Shown here: piece by piece, positions 26,404-33,889 of the stretch | How the letters are laid out: each line of letters opens with the position of its first letter | Position numbering within the stretch: position 1 is the first letter of the stretch | Origin: Halolamina salifodinae | Lineage (GTDB): Archaea; Halobacteriota; Halobacteria; Halobacteriales; Haloferacaceae | Direction: 5' to 3' | Assembly (NCBI RefSeq): GCF_017874235.1 | Contig: NZ_JAGGLC010000005.1 | Coordinates: 186,001-250,000, forward strand | DNA length: 64,000 nucleotides | Translations under genes and position numbers: made by a program | Notes under the pieces: model-generated | Told to the model about the DNA's origin: nothing | Databases searched by the model: none | Seen by the model: the letters and a program-made list of their open reading frames with translations, nothing else

Positions 26404-26531
26404 ACCAGTCACGTCGCCGAGAATCTGCGATTCTCGGCTGCCAACCAAAATCTCCGATTTCTGGTGATGGCTCGTGACCGGCGCCGACCGCCGGATCGGC
26501 GCTCGGAGCGTGTTGCCGTGACTGTGTAGCG
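26404..26531 (+). repeat. Hairpin-module element downstream of mcm
   Basis: It starts 2 bases after the mcm stop with CACCAGTCACGTCG. Hairpins: 26416-26438 (perfect 10-bp stem GCCGAGAATC, loop TGC), 26443-26463 (imperfect, ACCAAAATC/GATTTCTGGT) and about 26480-26504 (GGCGCCGA arms). It ends with the tail CGGAGCGTGTTGCCGTGAC. Same order and orientation as the element after phzF. It may act as a 3' end or terminator signal. Confidence 0.8.
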
Positions 26532-26583
26532 CCGATCACGCTCGGGAACCATTATGGTCCCGGGCGCGCCACCGACGACCGAC

Positions 26584-26859
26584 GTGGACCACATCTCCGC
26601 GCTGCGCAACATCGAGGAGTCGTTGCGGGCGTTCGAGGACGGCGACGCCGATCTGGCGACCACCCAGCGACGCGTGCAGTCCGTGCTCCAGAGCTACGCC
26701 ACCGAGTTCGAGGCCGAGGCGCGCCGCGCCTACCGCGCTCACGGCGAGGCGCCGGCCGACGGCGTCGTCGTCGTCGCCGCCGACGCCGAAGCCGCCACAG
26801 CGCGCGTGCGGTCACTCGCCGACGCCGAGGACGCCGAGTTCCGGGTGGAGCCGCTCTGA
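26584..26859 (+). CDS. Small helical protein, unknown function
   Basis: 91 residues: two N-terminal helices (ISALRNIEESLRAFEDGDADLATTQRRVQSVLQSYATEFEAEARRAYRAHGE, given in part) and a C-terminal alpha/beta stretch (GVVVVAADAEAATARVRSLADAEDAEFRVEPL). The GTG at 26584 fits the TATA-like CCATTATGG at 26549-26557; an in-frame ATG at 26554 lies inside that box. No function is assigned. Confidence 0.6.
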   Translation: MDHISALRNIEESLRAFEDGDADLATTQRRVQSVLQSYATEFEAEARRAYRAHGEAPADGVVVVAADAEAATARVRSLADAEDAEFRVEPL

Positions 26860-26887
26860 ACGCCGGCGTTGACGTAGCCGAAAAGAC

Positions 26888-26906
26888 TTTGACAGTTCCC
26901 GTCAAA
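26888..26906. promoter_or_regulatory. Inverted repeat in front of the RecA-like gene
   Basis: Perfect 6-bp arms TTTGAC and GTCAAA are separated by 7 bases, about 30-50 bases before the start of the following gene cluster. The position fits an operator or activator site close to the TATA element. Confidence 0.45.
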
Positions 26907-26937
26907 CAGTAAGCAAAGAGGCTCGCCCGTGAGATCA

Positions 26938-27567
26938 ATGCAGAAAACTGAGACGCTCCCCGACCGACTCGACGGCGCGAACAGCACGCTGCTTCTCTCC
27001 TCGTCGTTCAGCGACGGCGAGAACTGCGCGGAGCTCCTTCGTCCGAGCGCGGCCGACGACACGAACGTCCTCTGGGTCTCCTACACCAAATCGCCCGACC
27101 AACAGCTTCGTCGCTGGCGCGCACACACCGACGACCGGCCGGCGGAGATGGGAATGGTGAGCGTCGAGGACTCCACCCGCTCGGTTGCCGCCGACGCCGG
27201 CGGCGACGGCGGCCCGTCGCTGCCCGGCCCCAACGCCCCCATCGAGACGGTCAACAGCCCGAACGACCTCACGGGGCTCGGCATCCGGATCACGGAGTTC
27301 CTGAGCGACTGGGCCGACAACGACAACCGCACGGTGGTCTGTTTCGACTCCCTGACCGCCCTGCTGCAGTACGTCGAACTCGACACCGCCTACGAGTTCC
27401 TTCACATCATCACCGGCCGAATGGCCAGCGCCGGCGCGTTCGCCCATTTCCATATGGACCCCGACGCCCACGACGAACAGACCGTCGAGATCGTCACCAG
27501 CCTGATGGACGCCGTCGTCGAGGTCGACGAGGACGGCGAGCAAACGATCCGCTCCCGCAAGGCTTAA
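26938..27567 (+). CDS. KaiC/RecA-fold-like protein without P-loop, unknown function
   Basis: 209 residues. The order of strands resembles a RecA/KaiC domain: STLLLSSSFSDGENC at the position of the P-loop strand but with no GKT/S, NVLWVSYTKSPDQQLRRW, ITEFLSDWA, and a Walker B-like NRTVVCFDSLTALLQYVE followed by EFLHIITGRMASAGAFAHFHMD. It therefore looks like an ATPase fold that has lost nucleotide hydrolysis. It is the first gene of a run of five same-strand genes. The start could also be the GTG three codons earlier. Confidence 0.65.
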   Translation: MQKTETLPDRLDGANSTLLLSSSFSDGENCAELLRPSAADDTNVLWVSYTKSPDQQLRRWRAHTDDRPAEMGMVSVEDSTRSVAADAGGDGGPSLPGPNAPIETVNSPNDLTGLGIRITEFLSDWADNDNRTVVCFDSLTALLQYVELDTAYEFLHIITGRMASAGAFAHFHMDPDAHDEQTVEIVTSLMDAVVEVDEDGEQTIRSRKA

Positions 27568-27593
27568 TTTTCTTGCCGGAGACCCGCAGTCAA

Positions 27594-27932
27594 ATGCTGC
27601 TGGTCGCGACGTACTCCCGCGAGGCACGGACGAGTCTACGCAACGCCGTTCGCAGCCACGAGTCCGCCGTAATCCGGCGGTTCGGCCGCGCAGCGCTGCT
27701 GGCCGAGACCGAGTTCGGCGCCTTCCTCGCGCTCCGCCTCCGGGAGACACACGGCGCCGACGTCCAGATCGAACGGACGTCGCCACTGAACGAGTACGCG
27801 GCCGTCCCCGAGGGGGTTCGCGAGGCGGCGGCCGCCTACGCGACCCGCGAACAGCCGAGCACCCCCTACGCGAAGTTCGCGGCCGGGACCGACCACCCGG
27901 ATCCGACGACGATGCGGGACCGAGAGCTCTGA
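27594..27932 (+). CDS. Haloarchaeal protein of unknown function
   Basis: A 112-residue basic/acidic protein: MLLVATYSREARTSLRNAVRSHES, then RRFGRAALLAETEFGAFLALRLRETHG and a helical C-terminus ending YAKFAAGTDHPDPTTMRDREL. No known domain. It overlaps the next start codon (TGATG), so it is probably coupled in an operon with the flanking genes. Confidence 0.65.
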   Translation: MLLVATYSREARTSLRNAVRSHESAVIRRFGRAALLAETEFGAFLALRLRETHGADVQIERTSPLNEYAAVPEGVREAAAAYATREQPSTPYAKFAAGTDHPDPTTMRDREL

Positions 27933-28744
27933 TGCGGGCCGTCGGCGATAGCACTGATCGTGCCATCGACCTCCGAGCGGCGTCGATATCCGTCGATGCA
28001 GTCCGGGAAGCGATTCAGAGGAACCACTCGACCCTGCGCGTCGACTGCCCCGAGCCGACTCGGTGGTGGCCCTCGCTCGGGATTCCCGGCGACGACACGT
28101 CGGCGCTGGACCGCCTCGTCGCCGCCGCACGCTCCCGCGGCCACCACCCACCCATCGAGCGCAAACTCGCAGCCGCCCAGCGGGAGCTACAAGAAATCGC
28201 CGTCGAGCGCGTCGATACCGAGGAACCCCGGCGACGCCTCGCCGACGCTGGAACCGAAGTCGAACGTCTGCGGGAGGAAGTCGCGACTGCTCGAGGGCGA
28301 CTCCAGAGCCGTCGGGAGATGGGTGCCGCCACCGCCGAGGCCGAAGCGGCACTCGAGGACGCTACCCGGCGGCTCTCAGAGGCCGAAACCGAACGCGTTG
28401 CCGCCGAACAGGCCCACGAAGCCGCCCAGCGCCGCACGCGCGAGGCCCGAAAGTCTCGCGAGCGTCGACTCCGGCTTCAGGACCGCGTGGCGAATCGCCG
28501 GCGTGACACCCGGCGCGCGCTGGCCGCCAGCGTCGCGGACCCGTTCGCGGCCGCCGCCGGTTCTCTACCCGGAGAGGCGACACTCTCGCTCGACCCGTTT
28601 GGCGTCGAGGGCGACGCGGTGACCGCGGCGCTGGCGGCAGCGCGGATCGCCGACCTCCGAGCCCCGGTGATCGACACTACCGGGCGCTTCGAGAGTGCGG
28701 GCGCGGCCGCTGACGCACTCGACGTCCCCGTCGTCCTGCTCTGA
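27932..28744 (+). CDS. Coiled-coil protein of unknown function
   Basis: 270 residues. Residues about 75-180 are a long charged coiled coil (KLAAAQRELQEIAVERV ... AEAALEDATRRLSEAETERVAAEQAHEAAQRRTREARKSRERR, in part). It is flanked by an N-terminal alpha/beta segment and a C-terminal small domain (IADLRAPVIDTTGRFESAGAAADALDVPVVLL). SMC-like hinge or ATPase motifs are absent. The gene is coupled to its upstream neighbour by TGATG. A structural partner of the nearby MinD-like ATPase is possible, but this is inference from gene order. Confidence 0.65.
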   Translation: MRAVGDSTDRAIDLRAASISVDAVREAIQRNHSTLRVDCPEPTRWWPSLGIPGDDTSALDRLVAAARSRGHHPPIERKLAAAQRELQEIAVERVDTEEPRRRLADAGTEVERLREEVATARGRLQSRREMGAATAEAEAALEDATRRLSEAETERVAAEQAHEAAQRRTREARKSRERRLRLQDRVANRRRDTRRALAASVADPFAAAAGSLPGEATLSLDPFGVEGDAVTAALAAARIADLRAPVIDTTGRFESAGAAADALDVPVVLL

Positions 28745-28785
28745 CCGGACGACCCCTTTTGCGGGATCGGGCACCACGTCCGACG

Positions 28786-29469
28786 ATGGATCTCGATTGG
28801 ACACAGCAGTCCGCCGCGGGAGTGAGCCTCGTCGCGGCCCGCCTGCGGAACAGACGCGCGACCGACCGCCGGGTCCGCCTCGAGAACCGCCTCGACGGCC
28901 CGGTCTTCCCGCCGCGGCGCAACGGCGTCCCCGAGGCTGGCTGGGACCGGGGCGGCGTCACGACGGTCGTCCCGGCCGGCGGGACGGTTGCGCTCGGCTA
29001 CGCTTGTCCCGCACCAGAGTCGACGCCGCCGGTCGCGGTCGAGGCTGTCGAACCGGCGGCAGACCGAGGCGGGGAAACCGACCCAGCCACCGCGGTCCGG
29101 AAACTCGGTGACCACCGGCCGCCGCGGGACGTGTTGGATCGTTGCTGCGACGGGACCGAATCGGACGAGTCAGTCGTGGCCGAGACATCGACGAGACCCC
29201 GCAAAACGACCTCTTCAACCGACACCCACGAGCCCCTCACAGACTACCGAACCCGGATCGAGACGGCCGAGGCATTGGGGGCCGTAGGCGTGGAAGGGGC
29301 CACCGACCTGCTCGCCACAAACGACGGTCTCGTGGGCGTCGAGGTGCTCGCCGAGAGCCTCGAGGCGGACGCGACGCGACTCCGAGCGCTCGCTGCGGCC
29401 GCGGAGACGCTGGCCGACCGGGCCGAGGCGGCGACGCCGCCGACCCAGTCGCTCCGGAGGCTGTCGTGA
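28786..29469 (+). CDS. Haloarchaeal protein of unknown function
   Basis: 227 residues. The N-terminal 90 residues look like an all-beta domain (AGVSLVAARLRNRRATDRRVRLENRLDGPVF ... VTTVVPAGGTVALGYACPAPESTPPV, in part). The C-terminal 70 residues are helical (YRTRIETAEALGAVGVEGATDLLATNDGLVGVEVLAESLEADATRLRALAAAAETLADRAE, in part). A Ser/Thr/Glu-rich linker separates them. The stop overlaps the GTG of the MinD-like gene. Confidence 0.65.
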   Translation: MDLDWTQQSAAGVSLVAARLRNRRATDRRVRLENRLDGPVFPPRRNGVPEAGWDRGGVTTVVPAGGTVALGYACPAPESTPPVAVEAVEPAADRGGETDPATAVRKLGDHRPPRDVLDRCCDGTESDESVVAETSTRPRKTTSSTDTHEPLTDYRTRIETAEALGAVGVEGATDLLATNDGLVGVEVLAESLEADATRLRALAAAAETLADRAEAATPPTQSLRRLS

Positions 29470-30125
29470 TCGTCGCCGTCGCGGGCGGGAAGGGTGGCGT
29501 CGGCAAATCGACGGTCGCGTACAACCTCGCGGCCGCGCTGGACGCCGTGGTCGTCGACGGCGACCTCGGGATGGCGAACCTCCCGGCCGATCACGGGCCG
29601 ACGCTCCACGACGTGCTGGCCGGGCGCGCCAGCGCGCGGGAGGCGCTCCGCGCCGGCCCCGTGACCGTGCTTCCCTGCGGGCGGTCGCTGGCGGGCGCCC
29701 GCGCAGCGGACGTGTCGGCGCTCGGCGACGCGCTCACGAGTGTCGAACGCGAGCACGGAACCGCCGTCGTCGACTGTCCCGCCGGCCTGCGCGCGGACGT
29801 GGGTGTCCCGCTGGCGGTCGCCGACGCCGCCGTGCTCGTCGCCGCACCGGAGCCGTTCGCGCTGGCCGACGCGCTCCGCACCCGGGAACTGGCCCGGGAA
29901 CTCGACGCGCCGCTCGTGGCGGTGGCGCTGAACAGGGTGGTCGAGGAGCCACCGATCCCGACGGTTCGGGACGCGCTGGGGGCGCCGGTGGAGTCCGTTC
30001 CCGCTGATCCGCGTGTTGGTCAGTCGGTCGAGGAGGAGGCACCGGTCGTCGACGCCGCGCCCGACAGCGATCCGGCGGCCACGTTCGCGGCGCTCGCAGG
30101 GCGGGTCGACAGCTCCGAGAAGTGA
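29466..30125 (+). CDS. MinD/ParA-family ATPase
   Basis: A 219-residue deviant Walker ATPase: VAVAGGKGGVGKSTVAYNLAAAL (both signature lysines present), VVVDGDLGMANL (switch I region) and AVVDCPAGLRADV (Walker B). Short for a MinD and lacking an obvious amphipathic membrane-targeting helix at the C-terminus. It starts with a GTG overlapping the previous stop. Haloarchaea have several MinD paralogues with roles in positioning motility and chemosensory machinery; this one is unassigned. Confidence 0.8.
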   Translation: MIVAVAGGKGGVGKSTVAYNLAAALDAVVVDGDLGMANLPADHGPTLHDVLAGRASAREALRAGPVTVLPCGRSLAGARAADVSALGDALTSVEREHGTAVVDCPAGLRADVGVPLAVADAAVLVAAPEPFALADALRTRELARELDAPLVAVALNRVVEEPPIPTVRDALGAPVESVPADPRVGQSVEEEAPVVDAAPDSDPAATFAALAGRVDSSEK

Positions 30126-30140
30126 TGGCGAACGCGTCGA

Positions 30141-30995
30141 TCAGTCCTGCAGCGCCTGATACGTGGTTCGGACGGTGACGGCCGTCACGTCAGCGACCTC
30201 GGCCGCTTCGGTTTGTGTGACGGGCTCGTTTTCCTCGCGGGCAGCGAGGTAGACGGCGCCCGCGGCGACGCCGCCGGGGTTGCGGCCGTTGGCGTGGCCC
30301 GACTCGACTGCCTGCTCGGCGTGGTCACGGGCCCGGCGGCGGACCGCCTGCCCGAGATCGAGTTCGCTCGTGAACCGTGCGACGAACTCCGCGGGGTCGG
30401 CGGCCGCGACCGGGAGACCGAGTTCGCGGTTCAGCGCGTCGTAGGCCGCGCGGTGTTCGTCGGCGGTCGCCTTCGCGGCGTCGACGACCTCCGAGATCGT
30501 GCGGGAGACGCCGGCCACCCGGCAGGCCGCGTACACCGCCGCGCTGGCGAACCCCTCGATTGAACGCCCGCGAAGCAAGTCCTCGTTCTGGGCGGACTCG
30601 AACAGCGAACAGGACTGGTCGCGGATCCGGTCGGGCAAGGAGAGCGCGCCCATCAGCCGGCGGATCTCCGTGAAGCCGTACACCTGGTTGCGCTCGCGCT
30701 TCGAGCGGATCTGCGTGCGACGGTGCTGCCGGCGCAGGCGCGACCACTTGCGGCTCTTCCCGCGGCCGCTGCGGCCGATCTCCGTCGAGAGCCCGCGGTC
30801 GTGTCGCGACCGGGTCAGCGGCGCCCCACACCGCGCGGGGTTGCGGTCGTCGTCCTCGAAGCTCCGCCACTCGGGGCCGCGGTCCAGCCGGTCGGTCGAT
30901 ACGATCAGGCCACAGCTCTCACAGACGGTCTCGTCGCCGTCGGCGGTCAGTCGCCCCTCACACTCGGGACAGCCAGTAGAGCGCGTCGTGCTCAT
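30141..30995 (-). CDS. tfb: Transcription initiation factor TFB
   Basis: 284 residues: zinc ribbon (CPECEGRLTADGDETVCESCG), B-reader/linker (WRSFEDDDRNPARCGAPLTRSRHDRGLSTEIG) and two cyclin folds (from RNQVYGFTEIRRLMGAL and VAARFTSELDLGQAVRRRA-like region). It recruits RNA polymerase to TATA/TBP. Haloarchaea carry multiple TFBs. This copy sits between the MinD-like cluster and the ParA-like gene. TATA-like GTTTATGTAT lies about 27 bases upstream, and a perfect 8-bp inverted repeat lies further upstream. Confidence 0.9.
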   Translation of the reverse strand: MSTTRSTGCPECEGRLTADGDETVCESCGLIVSTDRLDRGPEWRSFEDDDRNPARCGAPLTRSRHDRGLSTEIGRSGRGKSRKWSRLRRQHRRTQIRSKRERNQVYGFTEIRRLMGALSLPDRIRDQSCSLFESAQNEDLLRGRSIEGFASAAVYAACRVAGVSRTISEVVDAAKATADEHRAAYDALNRELGLPVAAADPAEFVARFTSELDLGQAVRRRARDHAEQAVESGHANGRNPGGVAAGAVYLAAREENEPVTQTEAAEVADVTAVTVRTTYQALQD

Positions 30996-31070
30996 ACTCG
31001 AAGATCGGTCCCGATCGAATACATAAACCCGGGTGGTCAGCGGCGTTTCGACCCCGATCACCGCGGGCGA

Positions 31071-31145
31071 ACCTACCGGTTATCGGTAGGTTATCAGCCC
31101 GCGATACAGCTCTGATAGTTCAATAGGGAAAGTTCTTAAACTATC
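31071..31145. promoter_or_regulatory. Divergent promoter with two inverted repeats between tfb and its neighbour
   Basis: 31071-31091: perfect 8-bp arms ACCTACCG / CGGTAGGT around GTTAT, about 45 bases behind the tfb TATA box. 31114-31145: arms GATAGTT / AACTATC flanking AATAGGGAAAGTTCTT, overlapping TTCTTAAAC, the TATA-like box of the rightward gene. GGTTATC occurs twice (31078-31084, 31089-31095). The layout suggests regulated, perhaps co-regulated, divergent transcription. Confidence 0.55.
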
Positions 31146-31164
31146 CCGGGGAGAACCGTCTCGT

Positions 31165-31662
31165 ATGACGCTCTCGGAGATCGCCGCCGGCATCGAGGTG
31201 ACCGCCGAGCAGGAGGCCCGCGGCGTCGCCGCCGTCGACGAGACGGGCGCCGATCTGGTCGAACGCCTGCGGGACCACGCCGACGGGCTCCCCTGCACCC
31301 CCGAGGCGGCGGCGACGGTCGTCGAGACCCACGCCGCGGGCACCAGCGTGGGCGAGAGCGCGCGCGAGGCCGGGATCGCCCCCGTCACGGCCGCGAAAGC
31401 GCTGCATCGCTGTGGCGTCTCGGGTGTGACGCCGCTGTCACCGATGGCCCGCGAGGTAGTGCGGGACTGGCTGGCCGGCGACCTCTCGCGTGCGGACGCG
31501 CTGGAACTCACGGGCGCCAGCGAGGCGGAGTTCGCACTGGGAAGCTACATCGAGAGCCACGACGCCGATCCGGCACTCTCGGCCGCGGTGGCGGACGTTG
31601 GGAGTCCCGAGACAGAGGATCCGCTCACCGACGCCGTCGGCGACGCCGACGAGTTCTTCTAG
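31165..31662 (+). CDS. Haloarchaeal helical regulator-like protein, unknown function
   Basis: 165 residues, acidic and mainly helical. The segment TSVGESAREAGIAPVTAAKALHRCGVSGVTPLS resembles a helix-turn-helix. GDLSRADALELTGASEAEFALGSYIESHD resembles a second HTH-like unit. The strong divergent promoter with tfb suggests a regulatory link. It is convergent with, and overlaps by 4 bases, the ParA-like gene. Confidence 0.6.
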   Translation: MTLSEIAAGIEVTAEQEARGVAAVDETGADLVERLRDHADGLPCTPEAAATVVETHAAGTSVGESAREAGIAPVTAAKALHRCGVSGVTPLSPMAREVVRDWLAGDLSRADALELTGASEAEFALGSYIESHDADPALSAAVADVGSPETEDPLTDAVGDADEFF

Positions 31663-32444
31663 CGGTCCGCGCCCAACGAGGCGACGGTTTCGACGATACC
31701 ACCTTCGGCCAGCGGCAAATTCAGCGAGCGGTCGAAGACGGCCTCGGAGCTTTTCGCGAGCGTCTCGACACCCGCCTCGGTTTCGAGTCCCGCGGGCGCG
31801 TCGCCGGCGAACTGCGGGAGCACGGCGTCGGCGTCAGCTTCGGGGAACGCATTTTCGCCTGCACGGTCGACAGCAAACACGGCGTCCGCGTTCGTCCCCA
31901 CGTCCTGCAGCCGGCCGCGGGTCATCTGGGCTGCGTCGACACCGCGCTCGATGGCGGGCGCGACGACGGCGATCCGGTCGGCGGCCGTGACCGCCGCCAC
32001 GGCGGGGTTCGACCCGAGCGGCGGCGTGTCGATCAGCACGCGGTCGAACTCCGCGGCGGCCTCGTCGATGCGGCGCTCCAGTTCCTGAGCGGCCTCGGCG
32101 GTCTTCGCCCGAGCGAGGCGCTCGAACGGCGCGCAAGCGGGGAGGCAGGCGATCCGGCCCCGTTCCGGCAGGTCGGCGGCCTCGAGCGCGCTCGCGTCCC
32201 GGTCCGGGTCGTAGTCGGTCAGGCCGGCCGAGAGCGGTCGCTCGCTCGCGTCGGTGACCAGCGCCGTCGCGTCCGGGTCGATCCGCCCCGGGAGATGGCG
32301 AGAGAGCCCCTGTGTGTCGTAGGCGGCGTCGAGAACGGCCACGTCATCGCCGGCGGCCGCGAGCGCGGTCGCGAGTTCGAGACAGCTCCGGGTCGTGCCC
32401 GCGCCGCCGGTCGCACCGACGAGCGCCGCAGTCGTGACTGGCAT
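31659..32444 (-). CDS. ParA-like protein with degenerate P-loop
   Basis: 261 residues with the ParA fold order: AALVGATGGAGTTRSCLELATALAAAG, VAVLDAAYDTQGLSRHL, FDRVLIDTPPLGSNPAV (Walker B-like) and RIAVVAPAIERGVDAAQMTRGRL. The P-loop reads GATGGAGTTRS, where active ParA/MinD have KGGxGKT/S. Both the signature and the Walker lysine are missing (T and R instead), so ATP hydrolysis is doubtful. It may be a partner subunit for the intact MinD-like ATPase encoded 1.5 kb away. Confidence 0.75.
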   Translation of the reverse strand: MPVTTAALVGATGGAGTTRSCLELATALAAAGDDVAVLDAAYDTQGLSRHLPGRIDPDATALVTDASERPLSAGLTDYDPDRDASALEAADLPERGRIACLPACAPFERLARAKTAEAAQELERRIDEAAAEFDRVLIDTPPLGSNPAVAAVTAADRIAVVAPAIERGVDAAQMTRGRLQDVGTNADAVFAVDRAGENAFPEADADAVLPQFAGDAPAGLETEAGVETLAKSSEAVFDRSLNLPLAEGGIVETVASLGADR

Positions 32445-32504
32445 GCTATTGGTTTCTCGCGTTCTGCCTGAAAAACTCTGTGTCGTGGCGTGAATCGAAC
32501 CGGC

Positions 32505-32927
32505 TCAGGCCTCGCGGATCGCGTCGGCGATGTCGTCGAGTTCCGCGTCGCTCGGCTGCTCGCTGTCGGGGTTGATGGCGTGGAACGGGCCGCCGCCGTC
32601 GCCCTCGAACCGCGGGACGAGATGGACGTGAGTGTGGGGGACCTCTTGCCCTGCCGCCTCGCCGTCGTTGATCCCGATGGAGACTGCGTCGGCGTCGACG
32701 GCCTCCTCGACGGTCGCCGCGAGTTCGTGGACCGCGCCGAACAGTTCGGCGGCCTCGTCGCCGGGCACGTCGTTCAGCCGCGAGTAGTGCTCTTTCGGGA
32801 TGACGAGCGTGTGGCCCGGCGCCAGCGGGTTCGCGTCGAGGAAGGCGAGCGCGTGGTCGGTCTCCGTCACGGTGCGGCCGGGGATGTCGCCGGCGACGAT
32901 GCGACAGAAGATGCAGTCTTCGGCCAT
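32505..32927 (-). CDS. HIT-family nucleotide hydrolase
   Basis: 140 residues. CIFCRIVAGDIPGRTV is the N-terminal zinc-type segment, and the catalytic histidine triad is HTHVHLVPR. It cleaves nucleoside phosphoramidates or dinucleoside polyphosphates in known members. It begins MAEDCIFC and sits 43 bases downstream of prs on the same strand. Confidence 0.9.
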   Translation of the reverse strand: MAEDCIFCRIVAGDIPGRTVTETDHALAFLDANPLAPGHTLVIPKEHYSRLNDVPGDEAAELFGAVHELAATVEEAVDADAVSIGINDGEAAGQEVPHTHVHLVPRFEGDGGGPFHAINPDSEQPSDAELDDIADAIREA

Positions 32928-32970
32928 GCGGGGGTGTTGGGTTCGTCGGGCTATGAAGGTAGGGGCCCGC

Positions 32971-33837
32971 TCAGACCAGATCCGCGAGCGCCGGCGCGAC
33001 CGAGACGGCCGACACGTCCCGTTCGACGGTGTCGGTTCCCCAGATGCCGGCGAGGCCGGCGCGTTCGAGCTTCGTCCGGGCGTTTCCGACGAGCAGCGGA
33101 TGAACACAGACCACGAACGCGCGCCCCACCTCCCGGGTGTGGAGCGCGTCGATGGCCTCGCTCATCGTCGATCCAGTGGCGACGATGTCGTCAACGAGGA
33201 CGGCGTCGCGGCCCTCCACGTCGGCGTTCCCGGGCGAGATTTCGACCTCGCCGGTGTCGTAGTCCCGCTCCTTCTCGAAGTAGTCGGCCGTGCCGCGGCC
33301 GTAGGCGTCGCGGGCGCGCTCGGCGATGTCGACGGCGCCCTCGTCCGGCGCGACGAAGACGGGGTTCTCGAGGTCCTCGGGGAGGGGTTCGGCGAGTCGG
33401 CCGGCGCCGCTGACGGTCTCACAGGGCGCGTCGAAAAACTCCGTAATGTTGGGTTCGTGGGGTGAGACGAGGATCACGCGATCAGTTCCGGTCGAGACGG
33501 CGCGGGCGACCGCGCGGGCCGAGATCGGCTGGCCGGCCTGGAACGCCTCGTCCTGCCGGCCGTAGCCCATGTAGGGGATGACCGTCGTCACCTCGCTCGC
33601 GCCGGCCTCGCGGGCGGCGTCCTGTAGCTGCAGCAGTTCGAGGTGGGCGTCGCTGGTGAGCGTCGACGCAACAACGACTGCTGGCTCGTCGGTCAGCGCC
33701 TCGGCGTCACCCTCCGAGAGCGCGGTACAGAGCTCACCGTCCGGGAACTGGTCGTAGCTCACCCTCGCGAGCGCGTGGTCGGTCGCCGCCGCCAGTCGCG
33801 CCGCGAGCGACTGGGAGTGCGAACCCGGGAGTATCAT
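32971..33837 (-). CDS. prs: Ribose-phosphate pyrophosphokinase (PRPP synthetase)
   Basis: 288 residues with VIPYMGYGRQDEAF, GTDRVILVSPHEPNITEFF and the PRPP-binding loop DAVLVDDIVATGSTMSEA. The archaeal (class III-like) enzyme makes PRPP from ribose 5-phosphate and ATP for nucleotide, His and Trp synthesis. It is near full length. The leading MILPGSHSQSLAARLA is typical for archaeal Prs. Confidence 0.92.
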   Translation of the reverse strand: MILPGSHSQSLAARLAAATDHALARVSYDQFPDGELCTALSEGDAEALTDEPAVVVASTLTSDAHLELLQLQDAAREAGASEVTTVIPYMGYGRQDEAFQAGQPISARAVARAVSTGTDRVILVSPHEPNITEFFDAPCETVSGAGRLAEPLPEDLENPVFVAPDEGAVDIAERARDAYGRGTADYFEKERDYDTGEVEISPGNADVEGRDAVLVDDIVATGSTMSEAIDALHTREVGRAFVVCVHPLLVGNARTKLERAGLAGIWGTDTVERDVSAVSVAPALADLV

Positions 33838-33889
33838 GGAGGAGGCTCGCGCCCGCGCCGGTAAACACGTTTCCGTTGGCCCCGGCGGG

